Shown in pieces: positions 11,549 to 21,750 of a stretch of 64,000 nt of DNA. This stretch comes from Symbiodinium microadriaticum. Lineage: Eukaryota; Sar; Dinophyceae; Suessiales; Symbiodiniaceae. The translations under genes were made by a program, and so were the position numbers. Positions within the stretch are counted from its first letter, which is position 1. The number at the start of each line of letters is the position of its first letter. The stretch covers positions 25,398 to 89,397 of the forward strand of contig LSRX01000696.1 of the NCBI GenBank assembly GCA_001939145.1, in the 5' to 3' direction. A model generated the notes under the pieces. That model worked only from the letters and a program-made list of their open reading frames with translations. It did not search any database and had not been told where the DNA came from.

Positions 11549-12984
11549 GGCCTCCCTTACGAGGAGTGCCGGGAGAGCGGCAACCGGGCTCGCGCCACGC
11601 GCTCTTCACTCTGTCCTGCATCAATGCACTAAATTTCGCAGACCGCTATGTGCCCGCATCAGTGAAGCCGCAGATCGAGAAGGACCTTGGCTTGTCTGAT
11701 TGGGAGAGCGCAATGCCTGCCATGGCTATGACCGCGGTTTTCACTGCAGCGAGCTTAGTCTTTGGACTACTTGCTGATCGGGAGTTTGTGGACAGACGGC
11801 TTCTCCTTGCAAGCGGCATTGGCTTCTGGTCCCTGGCTACAGCCTTGGGTGGCTTCGCGCAAGACCTCACGCAGCTGGTGCTCTTCCGGTCATTAGTGGG
11901 CGTTGGGGAGGCCTCTTTTGCGACCGTGGCGTCGCCGATGATCGCAGACTTTTACCCGGGTCCCCAGCGCAATCGTGCCTTCACCATCTTCAGTCTCAGC
12001 GCACCGGTTGGGGCCGCTCTGGGGTTCGGTGTCGGCTCGACGCTGGGCCAGAACTTGGGCTGGCGCACTGCCTTCTTCGCCTGCGGCTTTCCAGGAATAC
12101 TCGTGGCCGCCTCCGTTCTCTTCCTGAACGATCCACCCATGGGCGTCAACGATGAGCTCGAGGACCCAATGAACCTAGACGAGGAGTCCTCCGACGACGA
12201 GGATTCTGAGGAGTCACAGCCAGTGCGACGGGATTGTGCCTTCCTGAGAGAGGGTTGGGTGCTGTTGAGCAATCCTTTCTTCCTCTCCGCGACTTTGGGC
12301 AGTGTGGCCATCTCCTTTGCGGTGGGCGGCCTCACTGAATGGTACCCGACTTTCCTCTATCGCTACTCGGACCTCTCGCAAGCAATGTCTGGGATGGTGC
12401 TCAGCGGCAGCTGCGTTATCAGTGGCTTTGGTGGCACTGTCCTTGGTGGAAAGGTCGCCGACAGTGCCGCTCGCCGGTGCAGCATGGGCAGCAGCGCCTA
12501 CTTCCTGGTTCCGGCGTGTTTCATGATGCCAGGCGCCGTATTGATTGCAGTGGCAGTGAACTACATGGAGACATGGTCTTTGGTGGTGTGTCTCATCTTT
12601 GGCCAGACCTTCTTCTTTGCGTACCAGGCACCTATCGCCGCGCTCTCGATGTCGGTGATTCCAGTCCACAGCCGTGCGAGGGGGTCAAGCTTACAGATTT
12701 TGCTGGGCCATGTCCTCGGTGACGTGATCAGTCCACCCATCATCGGCCACATCTCCGATGTTGCGAACCTTCAGCTGGGATTGCAAGTGACCTGGGTGGC
12801 TGTGCTCGTTGCAGGCCTATCATGGTTTATAGGCTATTGCTGCCTGGGCAGGCCGCCCATGGTGGTCGTTCCGAAGCAGCCCAAAGACTCGGGCACCATC
12901 CGATTCATCCTTCAGAGGGGAATGAGTTCCGTTTGTGGCTGTCAATCCGATACAGGCTCACAGTCTTCCGAGGGGCACAATTAA
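11530..12984 (+). CDS. Spinster-like major facilitator superfamily transporter, copy 1
   Basis: A 484-residue integral membrane transporter encoded by one uninterrupted frame. About 12 hydrophobic segments can be seen in two halves around an acidic cytoplasmic loop (residues about 199-220, rich in D, E and S). MFS signatures are visible: NFADRY near residue 35 in the first helix, the motif-A loop GLLADREFVDRR at 79-90, RSLVGVGEASF at 120-130 followed by a conserved proline and aspartate, and a second-half motif-A relic GGKVADSAARR at 306-316. This arrangement fits spinster/Spns-type carriers, which move lipids or organic ions; the substrate here is unknown. The C-terminal tail is soluble and has a CGC motif. 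The ATG at 11530 is chosen because the protein matches copy 2 from this residue on. No introns are present, which is compatible with a retroposed or tandemly amplified dinoflagellate gene. Confidence 0.93.
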   Translation: MRCGILRPPLRGVPGERQPGSRHALFTLSCINALNFADRYVPASVKPQIEKDLGLSDWESAMPAMAMTAVFTAASLVFGLLADREFVDRRLLLASGIGFWSLATALGGFAQDLTQLVLFRSLVGVGEASFATVASPMIADFYPGPQRNRAFTIFSLSAPVGAALGFGVGSTLGQNLGWRTAFFACGFPGILVAASVLFLNDPPMGVNDELEDPMNLDEESSDDEDSEESQPVRRDCAFLREGWVLLSNPFFLSATLGSVAISFAVGGLTEWYPTFLYRYSDLSQAMSGMVLSGSCVISGFGGTVLGGKVADSAARRCSMGSSAYFLVPACFMMPGAVLIAVAVNYMETWSLVVCLIFGQTFFFAYQAPIAALSMSVIPVHSRARGSSLQILLGHVLGDVISPPIIGHISDVANLQLGLQVTWVAVLVAGLSWFIGYCCLGRPPMVVVPKQPKDSGTIRFILQRGMSSVCGCQSDTGSQSSEGHN

Positions 12985-13485
12985 CGTTCCAAACCTCTCC
13001 GTCGCCCCCAAGCCATTGTTCCAGCCATATAAAGGCATTTCTTACTTCAAAACTTGCTTCCAAACCCCAAGCTCTCTACAGCGCCTGAAGCTCCGAAACC
13101 TGAGCCATTGCCAAAATTCGACTCACGGGGCTTCTTGGGCGCGCAAAGAAAAGAAAAAGGCGACTTGCTCTGGGATGCAGATGGTTGCCTTGCTTTGCAC
13201 TTTAGGGTTGGTTCCTTGAACCAAACGGATCGGGTCCTAGCCTAGGCAGCAGAGTGGCGGGATTCGGAGTACTGACATACTTCAGCTTCTCGCGTCTGCT
13301 TGCGATCCTAGGCACTGTTACATCCAGAGATCCTGCTAAGGCTCCGGGGAAAGTATGGGTGCTCTCCTACCCTCCAGTAGTGGTCTAGTGGCTGGCAGAC
13401 CAACTTCACCTTGTAGGTAAAACTGATTTACCTGGCTCTACCTCAGATGCGTGCACCTAAATGAAAACACAGACACAAACACATA

Positions 13486-13494
13486 TATACACAC

Positions 13495-13525
<31 letters not shown>

Positions 13526-13526
13526 T

Positions 13527-13565
<39 letters not shown>

Positions 13566-13592
13566 AATTAATTAATTAATTAATTCATTCAT
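13486..13592. repeat. Composite microsatellite: CACATA, CTTA, AATT, ATTC
   Basis: Consecutive short arrays follow one another directly: (ACACAT)n, then (CTTA)n at about 13531-13563, (AATT)n and (ATTC)n. This is a typical chain of related simple repeats. Confidence 0.93.
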
Positions 13593-13836
13593 TCATCCAT
13601 TTCATATGTATTCAGACAGGGTCAGACTGGAAATAGATCTAGATCTCGATATGGATATAGAACGATATAGATATATACACACTCATGAGTACATGTACAA
13701 CATACATCTACGTATATATTCATGTATGTATAGACTAGAGACAGATCTGCATCTATGTGCACATAATAAAATAGCAAAAAAAGTACATACTACAAAATTG
13801 TTTATATACACACATACGTACGTTACATACACACAC

Positions 13837-13840
<4 letters not shown>

Positions 13841-13871
<31 letters not shown>

Positions 13872-13900
13872 CAGAGAGGGAGAGAGAGAGTGTGTGTGTG
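13841..13900. repeat. (GA)n followed by (GT)n microsatellite
   Basis: About 14 perfect AG dinucleotides, an interruption, more AG, then five GT units. It forms the low-complexity end of a minus-strand open frame. Confidence 0.95.
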
Positions 13901-14633
13901 TTTATACATGCATTTTAGCACCATTATAACCTTTAGTACCATACTACAGTACATTGAAGATCGCAGACGAAACCCAACTCTCAGAGACACCAGCAATGCC
14001 AACAGGAAGGCATGCAAGCAATCGTTCGCCACAACAACCCCTTTTTTGGCGGGGTGATCCGTCTCCTCCTGGTTTGAGGAGCAAGGACCCCAGTGATAAG
14101 CATTCTCAAAATCAAAAACACGAGTATTTACCGGCGCCTCAATAGTTCGTGATCTCATTCCTGCAGAAGCCCGGGGTGCTGAGCCAAAATTATGGTAGAT
14201 AGTGTAGCCCCGGATCTTGTTCCAATGATTTGCACCCCTGCACCCCCTCTCTCTAAAACCCCGCCACTCCAAGGGTATGATCGCCCCTACGATCCGGTCT
14301 ACTTCCACATATTTGGAGAACAAATACCCGAAGCGGAGGTATTCTGCCCCGGTGCTTCCGATGCAACATACAGCACAGCCTGAAAAGCGTGTCCCTTTGT
14401 ATCCCAAATGCATGTTGGAATTGTGGGCGCTACTGCCAGGGAGCCGCTGGGAGACACCAAACCAAGGCGATGGCCGGTTTCGTGTGCAAGACGTGGTTAG
14501 GGCCAGGTAGGGTTCAGGAACTTGGGTGTTTAGGAGTGAGCCGCATGGTAGTGAAGTGTTCCTGTGCTTGGTTGTTGGTGCGGGTCTGGATGACGTTTCT
14601 TGCAAAACATGGCGTTCAGCCCGGGAGTTTAAT

Positions 14634-14713
14634 ATCCTAAACCCTAAACCCGGAGCCCTAAACCCTAAACTTTAACCCCAGAAGCCCTAAACCCCAAACC
14701 CGAAGCCCAAATC
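14634..14713 (-). repeat. CCCTAAA telomere-like tract
   Basis: Around ten imperfect CCCTAAACCC units with GGAGCC and GAAGCC interruptions. The tract lies between the two transporter genes. Confidence 0.75.
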
Positions 14714-15126
14714 CCCGGAAGAAGTGGTAACAACGTCCTCCTGGCCCAGCCTCCCTTGATATGGCTGTCGGTGCTACGCTGGATGATTGGGTGGTCGATC
14801 TCGGCGGCGGTTTGGTGGATTCGGTGTTTAGTTGTTGGGTCCGTGGCTTCAAGGCTCACTCAACCTATGCTGGTATTGACCTTGTCTTGACTCCTTGCAT
14901 CCCCATTCCATTGTGTAAGTACTTCGCGACATGTCGTGTCGGTGCCGTGGCTGAATGATGATCGAAGATGAAGTCAGAGACATAGAAGATTGCGTGACAC
15001 CCAACTGACAATTGGCGCACCACATCACCTACAGCTGTTGAAAGCACAGGAACCTCCGCGAAGGCTGTTGATCGGTAGGCCGCATCTGGTTCAAGCACTG
15101 ATCCCGGCTGTGCAGCCTATCGGAGA

Positions 15127-15195
15127 TAATATAGTATAATATTATATTATATTGTAGTATATTATATAATATACTACAATATTATACTATATTAG
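15127..15195. repeat. AT-rich near-perfect palindrome upstream of transporter copy 2
   Basis: Two arms of 30 bases, built from TATAATATT and GTAGTATATT words, are reverse complements except for a 10-base insertion in the left arm. The palindrome lies within 30 bases of the possible start at 15204 and is absent from the equivalent place upstream of copy 1, so it arose after the duplication. Confidence 0.85.
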
Positions 15196-15224
15196 GTAGG
15201 GTTATGTCCAGTTCGGTAGGCGCC

Positions 15225-16661
15225 ATGCCTTGCGGCATCCTCAGGCCTCCCTTACGAGGAGTGCCGGGAGAGCGGCAACCGGGCTCGCGCCAGGCGCTCT
15301 TCACTCTGTCCTGCATCAATGCACTGAATTTCGCAGACCGGTATGTGCCCTCATCGGTGAAGCCGCAGATCGAGCAAGACCTTGGCTTGTCTGACTGGGA
15401 GAGCGCAATGCCTGCCATGGCTATGACCGCGGTTTTCACTGCAGCGAGCTTAGTCTTTGGACTGCTGGCTGATCGGGAGTTTGTGGACAGGCGGCTTCTC
15501 CTTGCAAGCGGCATTGGCTTCTGGTCACTGGCCACGGCCTTGGGTGGCCTCGCACAAAATCTCACTCAACTGGTGCTCTTCCGTGCTTTGGTGGGCGTGG
15601 GGGAAGCTTCCTTTGCGACCGTGGCGTCGCCGATGATTGCCGACTTTTACCCGGGTCCCCAGCGCAATCGAGCCTACACGATCTTCAGTCTCAGCGCACC
15701 GGTTGGGGCCGCTCTGGGGTTCGGTGTCGGCTCGACGCTGGGACAGAACTTGGGCTGGCGCACTGCCTTCTTCGCCTGCGGCGTTCCAGGAATACTCGTG
15801 GCCACCTCCGTGCTCTTCCTGAACGATCCTCCCTTGGGCATCAACGACGAGATCGAGGACCCCACGCACCCGGAGGAGTCGACGGAAGAAGACTCTGAGA
15901 AGTCAAAGGGGCAGCCCCTGGATTGCGCCTTTCTGCGAGAGGTCCGAGATCTCTTGAGCAACCCTTTCTTCCTCTCCGCCACCTTAGGCACTGTGGCTAT
16001 CTCCTTTGCACTGGGAGGCCTCACTGAATGGTACCCGACCTTCTTGGTGCGCTACTCCGAGCTCTCGCAAGAAGAGAGTGGCCTGGTACTCAGCGGCAGC
16101 TCTGTCCTGAGCGGTATCGGTGGGACCATCCTTGGCTCCAAGGTCGTCGACAGTGCCGCCCGCCGCTTTCGGATGGGCAGCAGTTCCTACTTTTTGGTGC
16201 CGGCGTGCTTCATGCTGCCAAGCGCGATGCTCATCGCAGTGGCCGTGAACCACTTGCAGACATGGTCTCTGGTGGTGTGTCTTATCTTGGGTGAGATGTT
16301 CTTCTTCTGCTACCAGGCACCTATCGCCGCGCTCTCGATGTCGGTGATTCCAGTCCACAGCCGTGCGAGGGGGTCAAGCTTACAGATTTTGCTGGGCCAT
16401 GTCCTTGGTGACGTGATCAGCCCACCCATCATCGGCTTCATCTCTGATGCCATGGACCTTAAGTTGGGCTTGCAAGTCACGTGGGTAGCTGTAATCCTGG
16501 CGGGCCTGTCATGGTTTGCGGGCTATTTCTGCTTGGAGAAACCACCGATAAAGGTCGTGCCAAAGCAACAGACGGATTCCGGCACGATCTCCTACATCCT
16601 TCGGACGGGGAGGGAGTCCGTCTGCGGCTGCGAATCCGACTCAAGCTCTCAATCTTCATAA
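15225..16661 (+). CDS. Spinster-like MFS transporter, copy 2
   Basis: A 478-residue paralogue of the gene 2.2 kb upstream, same strand and no introns. By eye about 84 percent of residues match: nearly all of the first 200, fewer in the middle and C-terminus, with a perfectly conserved block around residues 371-400. The NFADRY, GLLADREFVDRR and LVGVGEASF motifs are unchanged. The acidic central loop is the most variable part and is slightly shorter here. The start is set at 15225 (MPCGIL) to match MRCGIL in copy 1; an in-frame ATG at 15204 would add seven residues. Both copies keep intact frames and the same MFS motifs, so both probably encode working membrane carriers. The spinster-like assignment is by motif pattern; the substrate is unknown. 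Confidence 0.93.
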   Translation: MPCGILRPPLRGVPGERQPGSRQALFTLSCINALNFADRYVPSSVKPQIEQDLGLSDWESAMPAMAMTAVFTAASLVFGLLADREFVDRRLLLASGIGFWSLATALGGLAQNLTQLVLFRALVGVGEASFATVASPMIADFYPGPQRNRAYTIFSLSAPVGAALGFGVGSTLGQNLGWRTAFFACGVPGILVATSVLFLNDPPLGINDEIEDPTHPEESTEEDSEKSKGQPLDCAFLREVRDLLSNPFFLSATLGTVAISFALGGLTEWYPTFLVRYSELSQEESGLVLSGSSVLSGIGGTILGSKVVDSAARRFRMGSSSYFLVPACFMLPSAMLIAVAVNHLQTWSLVVCLILGEMFFFCYQAPIAALSMSVIPVHSRARGSSLQILLGHVLGDVISPPIIGFISDAMDLKLGLQVTWVAVILAGLSWFAGYFCLEKPPIKVVPKQQTDSGTISYILRTGRESVCGCESDSSSQSS

Positions 16662-16813
16662 GCTCAAAACAAACTCCCGAACCCCTCAACCCTAAACCCA
16701 TCCCCATACATGTATAACCCGTCAATCAGAAGTCTGAAGCAGGAAATGCACAGATTGTCAGGGCCGGGAGCTGTAAAGCTCTTCACGCTGCACACTTAAA
16801 GCAAAAAGTGGGT

Positions 16814-16895
16814 TTATGTTGTTTAAGGGGTTGAGGGTTTGTGGGTTAGGGGTGTAGGGGTTTAGGTTTTAGGGCCTTTTAGGGAGGGGTTTAGG
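16814..16895 (+). repeat. TTTAGGG telomere-like tract
   Basis: Degenerate GGGTTTAGGG/GGGTTGAGGG units cover about 80 bases downstream of the second transporter. Confidence 0.65.
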
Positions 16896-17465
16896 GTCTG
16901 AGGGTGTTTTCGACTCCAAGGTTTGGAGGTTTCAGGTATGACGACTTGCTGTAGTAGCACCGTCTCTTCAAACCAATCGTCCCATCTTCGAGTTCCTTGG
17001 CAGTCTGTGCACCTACATGGAAGTCAGGGGAGTTTGTTGCAAGCATTTTTCGTGTGTGTTGATAAATCATAGTGTCGTGGTGTAGGTTCGGTCTTGGATG
17101 ATTTCCGAGTTTCGGTGTCCTAGCTTTCAGTGCTGAGCTGGTGAGCTCACACTTCGATTATCGGCCGGATAAGATAGCGGGCCTGAGGGCTCCGGTTTAG
17201 GGTGTAGGGTTGAGGGTTCAGGCTTGATGGATGTTGTAAAGGAATCACTAAAGGAGCCCTTTAAGGTGAAAAGGGCTGCTCGATATTCTTAGGGTCTTAC
17301 GGTTTAGGGATTTTGCGGCTTAGGGTTTGTGATTTATTTCGGTGCCTGGGCAGTTTACTATTACGGCTTGTTCAAAGATGTGGTTCTGAAAATTTTTAGG
17401 ATTGAATAGAGGAGCCTAATGAGTGCATGGTTGTTTTCCTTAGGCTTCCTGAACCACCGGTATAC

Positions 17466-17569
17466 TATAGGGGCCTTAATAATTAATTAGAATTGGGTTT
17501 AGGGGTATATTATACTATAGTTTTATTAAGGAACCCCCAAAACCCTATTCTAATTATTAAGGCCCCTAC
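17466..17569. mobile_element. Foldback (MITE-like) element, family B
   Basis: A 40-base left arm (17466-17506, beginning TATAGGGGCCTTAATAATTA) and a right arm at 17532-17569 are imperfect reverse complements around a roughly 25-base AT-rich spacer. The left-arm word recurs at 45737-45762 without a partner. No coding capacity. This fits a small non-autonomous inverted-repeat element; target-site duplications are not clear to me. Confidence 0.65.
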
Positions 17570-18023
17570 ATTACTGCATTCCTCCGGGTTCCCAAATTTC
17601 ATCGAGGAGATCCAGGAGGTTGAGAAAAATAATCTCGGAAAGCCTGTTGAAATGTGTTCGGCCCTATAGTTCGTAACTGTTGTTGTGGGTCTTGGGCCCT
17701 TCTCCCATTGTGAACATGAGGAAGCATGGTGGCCGCTTACTGGATGAAGCATTGCGAGGTTAGGAAACGTTGTGAAACATCCCTGGCCCTTCTCCTGCTT
17801 GCGAGAATTAGCCATATCCTTAAGCCGACAAATGATCCAACATCACCCCACGCCCTGAAACTTAAGGCTTGTGTCACTTTCAAACCAAGCACCCGATTCC
17901 TCCAAGCTCCCTTTCAAGGCCAACCTCACGCCCCTCGCGAAAGCGGAAGAAGCTGCCGGCTCCCAAGAAGAAGCGCGCCAAGGAGCAGTCCTTACAAGCT
18001 CTCTTCAGTCGAAAAAAGTGGGA

Positions 18024-18132
18024 CCTACTGTTGATGATAGAAATCCTGCATTATCTTAAAGACCCTAAACTATGGGAATTATGGTATATTCCTTATTATG
18101 GGTAATGCAGGATTTATATCATCAACCGTAGG
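18024..18132. mobile_element. Foldback (MITE-like) element, family A, copy 1
   Basis: The 109-bp unit begins CCTACTGTTGATGATA and ends with the reverse complement of CCTACGGTTGATGATA. The inverted arms continue about 30 bases inward through AATCCTGCATTA. The interior contains GACCCTAAACTATGGGAATT. Two further copies lie at 54893-55001 and 63269-63350, which identifies it as a dispersed element rather than a chance hairpin. Confidence 0.85.
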
Positions 18133-18969
18133 AGTCTTGCAGGGCTTCCCTAAACCCCCTAAACTCCAAAACCCTGAACTCCTAATTCCTTGGGGCTCAG
18201 GATTCTCAAGTTCAGGGACCTACATGCCAGACCTTAAAACTTCAGCCAAACCTGAAGTTCTGCGTTCTCCCTACTGAACTGGATGGTCTCAGAATAAAAG
18301 GACCCGTGTTTTCAGTGAATGACAGGAGAACCCAGCCCCAAGCCCCCCCTATAATCAGCCTTCATCGAAGCCCTAAGGAGCCCTTCAATTTTGCAAGGAT
18401 CTGCCAGGAGTAACACAGGCAATATAGACTTGGAAGGAACACATAACATTTTTGCTGTTCCCCATGATAACCTAATCTGAGTAAACGCATCAAAACTCGT
18501 CCTGATCAGTCAGACTGCCATCTTACCTCAACAGTGATGGGTTTAAGAGAAGGTCCCTATATCAAGCCATCTATGGAATTGAGTCCCAGACAACCGGAAC
18601 ATTAAGGGTGTGCCATACCTATTGTAGGGCTTTGCTGACTTTCTTTATGATTACGATTGCATTGTGGGAAATGAGGTACACAAAAGAGAGTCACAATCCA
18701 GGATCGAGGTATTCACCCTGGGTATCAGACCCTATCAAACCCGAGCCCAAACCCATCAAAACCATGTAGAAACCCACAACGCTACATAACAATCCTTTGC
18801 AACCGTATATGAACCTATACTATACAAAGGTTACACACGCATATATATATATATATATATATACATATATACACTTTATCTACATACATACATACCATTG
18901 TCTGTGTATGAGTGTGTGCATGTGTGTGTGTGTGCGCATGTGTATGTATGTATATATATATATATATGT

Positions 18970-19021
<52 letters not shown>

Positions 19022-19206
19022 GGTCTCTTTTTTACGGTGTCTCTGCGGCTTGGTGTGGGGCTGCTACTTGGTTTTATTTAGGATTATTTGGTTTTGTTTA
19101 GGATTAACTTAGACCCCGCAACTACCCTCTAATATACCCTAAATACCCACTATTAGGGACCATAAGGGCTCTATTAAAGGGCCCTTGCGGGTCCTGGAAA
19201 TTCGGA
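18133..19206. other. Intergenic with (AT)n and (GT)n repeats
   Basis: No gene is seen. (AT)n arrays lie at 18841-18863 and about 18953-19021, separated by TACA- and GTGT-rich sequence. Open frames here are tyrosine/isoleucine low complexity only. Confidence 0.6.
18841..19021. repeat. Compound (AT)n / (ACAT)n / (GT)n microsatellite
   Basis: Two long TA dinucleotide runs flank CATACATA and GTGTGTG segments. The right run is about 70 bases with two small interruptions. Confidence 0.93.
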
Positions 19207-19210
19207 GCCT

Positions 19211-19374
19211 TTAGAAACCCTAAACCCCTAAAGCCCTAAACCCCTGAAGCCCTGAACCCCTAAACTCTGAACCCCTAAACCCTAAACCCCTGAAGCCCTG
19301 AACCCCTAAACTCTGAACCCCTAAACCCTAAACCCCTGAAGCCCTAAACCCTGAACCCCTAAACCCTAAACTCC
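19211..19374 (-). repeat. CCCTAAA telomere-like array with a 46-bp higher-order unit
   Basis: Seven- to nine-base CCCTAAA, CCCCTGAAG and CCCTGAAC variants. The pattern starting CCCCTGAAGCCCTGAACC repeats at 19241, 19287 and 19333, a period of exactly 46 bases. The array was therefore enlarged by duplication of a decayed block and not by fresh telomere addition. Confidence 0.85.
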
Positions 19375-19485
19375 GCTTTTGGGCCTCTGACTTTCTCGAA
19401 GGCATTGTACTTGTATGAATGTCGGACCGGAGGAAAGTGATGGGCTTGAAAGGTCGACCATCACATTGTGAAGCTCTAGTGTAGG

Positions 19486-19692
19486 GCTTTAGGGGTTTAG
19501 GGGTTTCGGGGTTTAGGGGTTTAGGGTTTAGGGGTTTAGGGGTTTAGGGTTCAGGGGTTTAGGGGTTTAGGGTTTAGGGGTTTAGGGTTCAGGCGTTTAG
19601 GGTTTAGGGGTTTAGGGTTTAGGGGTTTAGGGTTTAGGGGTTTAGGGTTTAGGGTTCTGGGGTATAGGGGTTTAGGGGTTTTGGGTTTGGGG
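19486..19692 (+). repeat. TTTAGGG telomere-like array
   Basis: About 25 units alternating GGGGTTTAGGG and GGTTTAGGG, the longest telomere-like tract in the window. It faces away from the CCCTAAA array 110 bases to its left, so the pair could form a long imperfect hairpin. Confidence 0.85.
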
Positions 19693-20605
19693 CTTGGTTC
19701 CTTGATCCACCTAGAAATCCCCACTTGCTGGAGCCCTGCATATGCTCCCCCAGCTCCGCAGTGCCGCAGGCTGCGACCACCGCGACCCCAGCCGAAAAGG
19801 CAAGGCAGACTTGCGACATAGTTCGTCGTCTGGATGAACATGCATGACGCGACTGCGACGCCTCCTATTGCTTCCCCTTCTGCTTCGGTTACTACTTCGA
19901 CTAGTCTTGCTTCTGCTCCCCCTGCTAGAGCTCTCGCTAAAGCACTAGCAGTGACCATCACATGTGTCAGCGCAAGTTCTGCCAGTACCCTATACCAAAG
20001 GCTTTCTCTTGCACGCCGGCACAGGCTTTCGCGGCAATCTGTTAGATGTGGGTCCTGGTGGCAGTCCGCCAGCGTCCGCTGACGTTGGATTCTTTATGTC
20101 GCGTGGTGAGTGTTTGCGATGCCCGTATTCCGTCACGGCTTCTCAAGGAGCTTCAATACACCGGTCTGCTGCAGCATGCCTCCTGCGCATTCGTTTCAGA
20201 AACCACTTGCTTGTAAAGCGTGGAGATTGGCTACGGAAACAACTTAGCTGATCATGGGACTTGGCTTCGTAGCAGCGCTGCTCGATAGAACACGTCACAT
20301 GCTCGGCTTTTGACCACTCACTTCATTCCGTTGAGGTGTGAAGACCACTGCTACAGGGCTCAGCACTTGGTCCAACTACATAGCTGAAGCAGCATGTCCA
20401 CAACTGCGTTTCAGAAACCAGGGACTGACAATAAATTTAACAAACACGGCGTGATTTGTGGGATCCCTTTTTTGAAGGTCCGAAAATTTGCAGGTCCGAA
20501 AAGGGGCTTCTCGCTCAAAAAAACCGTTAGGTTGTGGAATTAAAGGTCGCTTATCGAGTAGCTGAAGCCTCTTGTCCGGAGCTGATAGATATATCAAAAC
20601 TATTT
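19693..20605. other. Intergenic, no gene recognised
   Basis: A plus frame at 19834-20082 (82 codons, serine/alanine-rich) and overlapping frames to 20251 show no domain. Nothing else stands out before the AT-rich repeat begins. Confidence 0.5.
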
Positions 20606-21750
20606 ATCAGACCACTTAGTGTAATATGATATGTATATATAATATAACATAATCTAAAATAAAATAATATAGCATAATATAATATAATATAATATAACAT
20701 AATATAATATAACATAATATAATATAATACAATATAATATAATATAATATAATATAATACAATATAATATAATATAATAGAATAGAATAGAATAGAATAT
20801 AATAGAATACAATATAATATAATAGAATAGAATATAATATAATATAATATAATATATTATAATATATTATAATATAATATAATATAATATAATATATAAT
20901 ATAATATAATATAATATATAATATAATATAATATAATATAATATATTATATTACAATATAATATAATATAATATAATATAGTATAGTATAGTGTAGTATA
21001 GTATAATGTGACGAAAAACAATACAATATAATACAATATAATAGGATAGAATACAATATAATATATAATATAATATAATAGAACATGTTAGAATAGAATA
21101 GAATATAAGATAGTATATATAACATAAAAATATATTTCATAATAAATAAGAGATAATATATAATATATAATAGTTAATGTATAATATATAATTAATAGTA
21201 GGTAATATACATAATACATAATATATAATATATAGCATATAACATATAATATGATATCATAGAATTTCATATAATATAGTATAATATAATATAACAGAAT
21301 ATAGTATAGTATGTAAGATAAAATATGTAATATAGAACAAATATTATAAAATATACAATATAGTATAATGGAATAGAATATAATATAATAGAATGTAGTA
21401 GAATGCATTATAATATAAAGTAATACTATATAATATAACATAATATAATGTAGTATGATGTGATATAATATAATATAATATAACAAAATAGAATACATAA
21501 TATGTAAGAATATATCATATTATAAAGTAAAATAATATAGTACCATATAATATAATAAAATAGAATATATAGTATAACTTCACAAATTATATACCATAAT
21601 ATGATATAACATAGTACAAAAATATCATATAGTATAATGCAATATCTTACAATATAGCATAACATAATATAATATAACATCATTATCATATAATATATTA
21701 ATATAATTTAATTTAATATGACATAAATAATTATAATAACAATACTAATA
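20606..21750. repeat. Degenerate AATAT-derived AT-rich repeat, 1.1 kb
   Basis: This has the same pentamer theme as the satellite at 9404-10148 but is heavily mutated: AATAT, AACAT, AATAG and AATATATT variants with lost phase. G and C are rare and concentrated in the right half. Isoleucine/tyrosine-rich minus frames of up to 136 codons are by-products of composition. Confidence 0.9.

Larger units (their letters stand above)
12985..15126. other. Spacer between the tandem transporters
   Basis: This 2.2 kb spacer holds composite microsatellites (13486-13900) and a CCCTAAA-type tract (14634-14713). A minus-strand frame at 13871-14605 (244 codons) has no recognisable domain and runs into the GA/GT microsatellite. 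Inside it, at 14180-14190 on the minus strand, sits ATTTTGGCTCA, which matches part of the dinoflagellate spliced leader. I cannot call a gene here. Confidence 0.5.
16662..18023. other. Intergenic region after transporter copy 2
   Basis: No gene is recognised. Telomere-like TTTAGGG variants run at 16814-16895, with scattered words to 17340. A foldback element lies at 17466-17569 and a short lysine/arginine-rich frame at about 17870-18060 with no family match. Confidence 0.5.
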
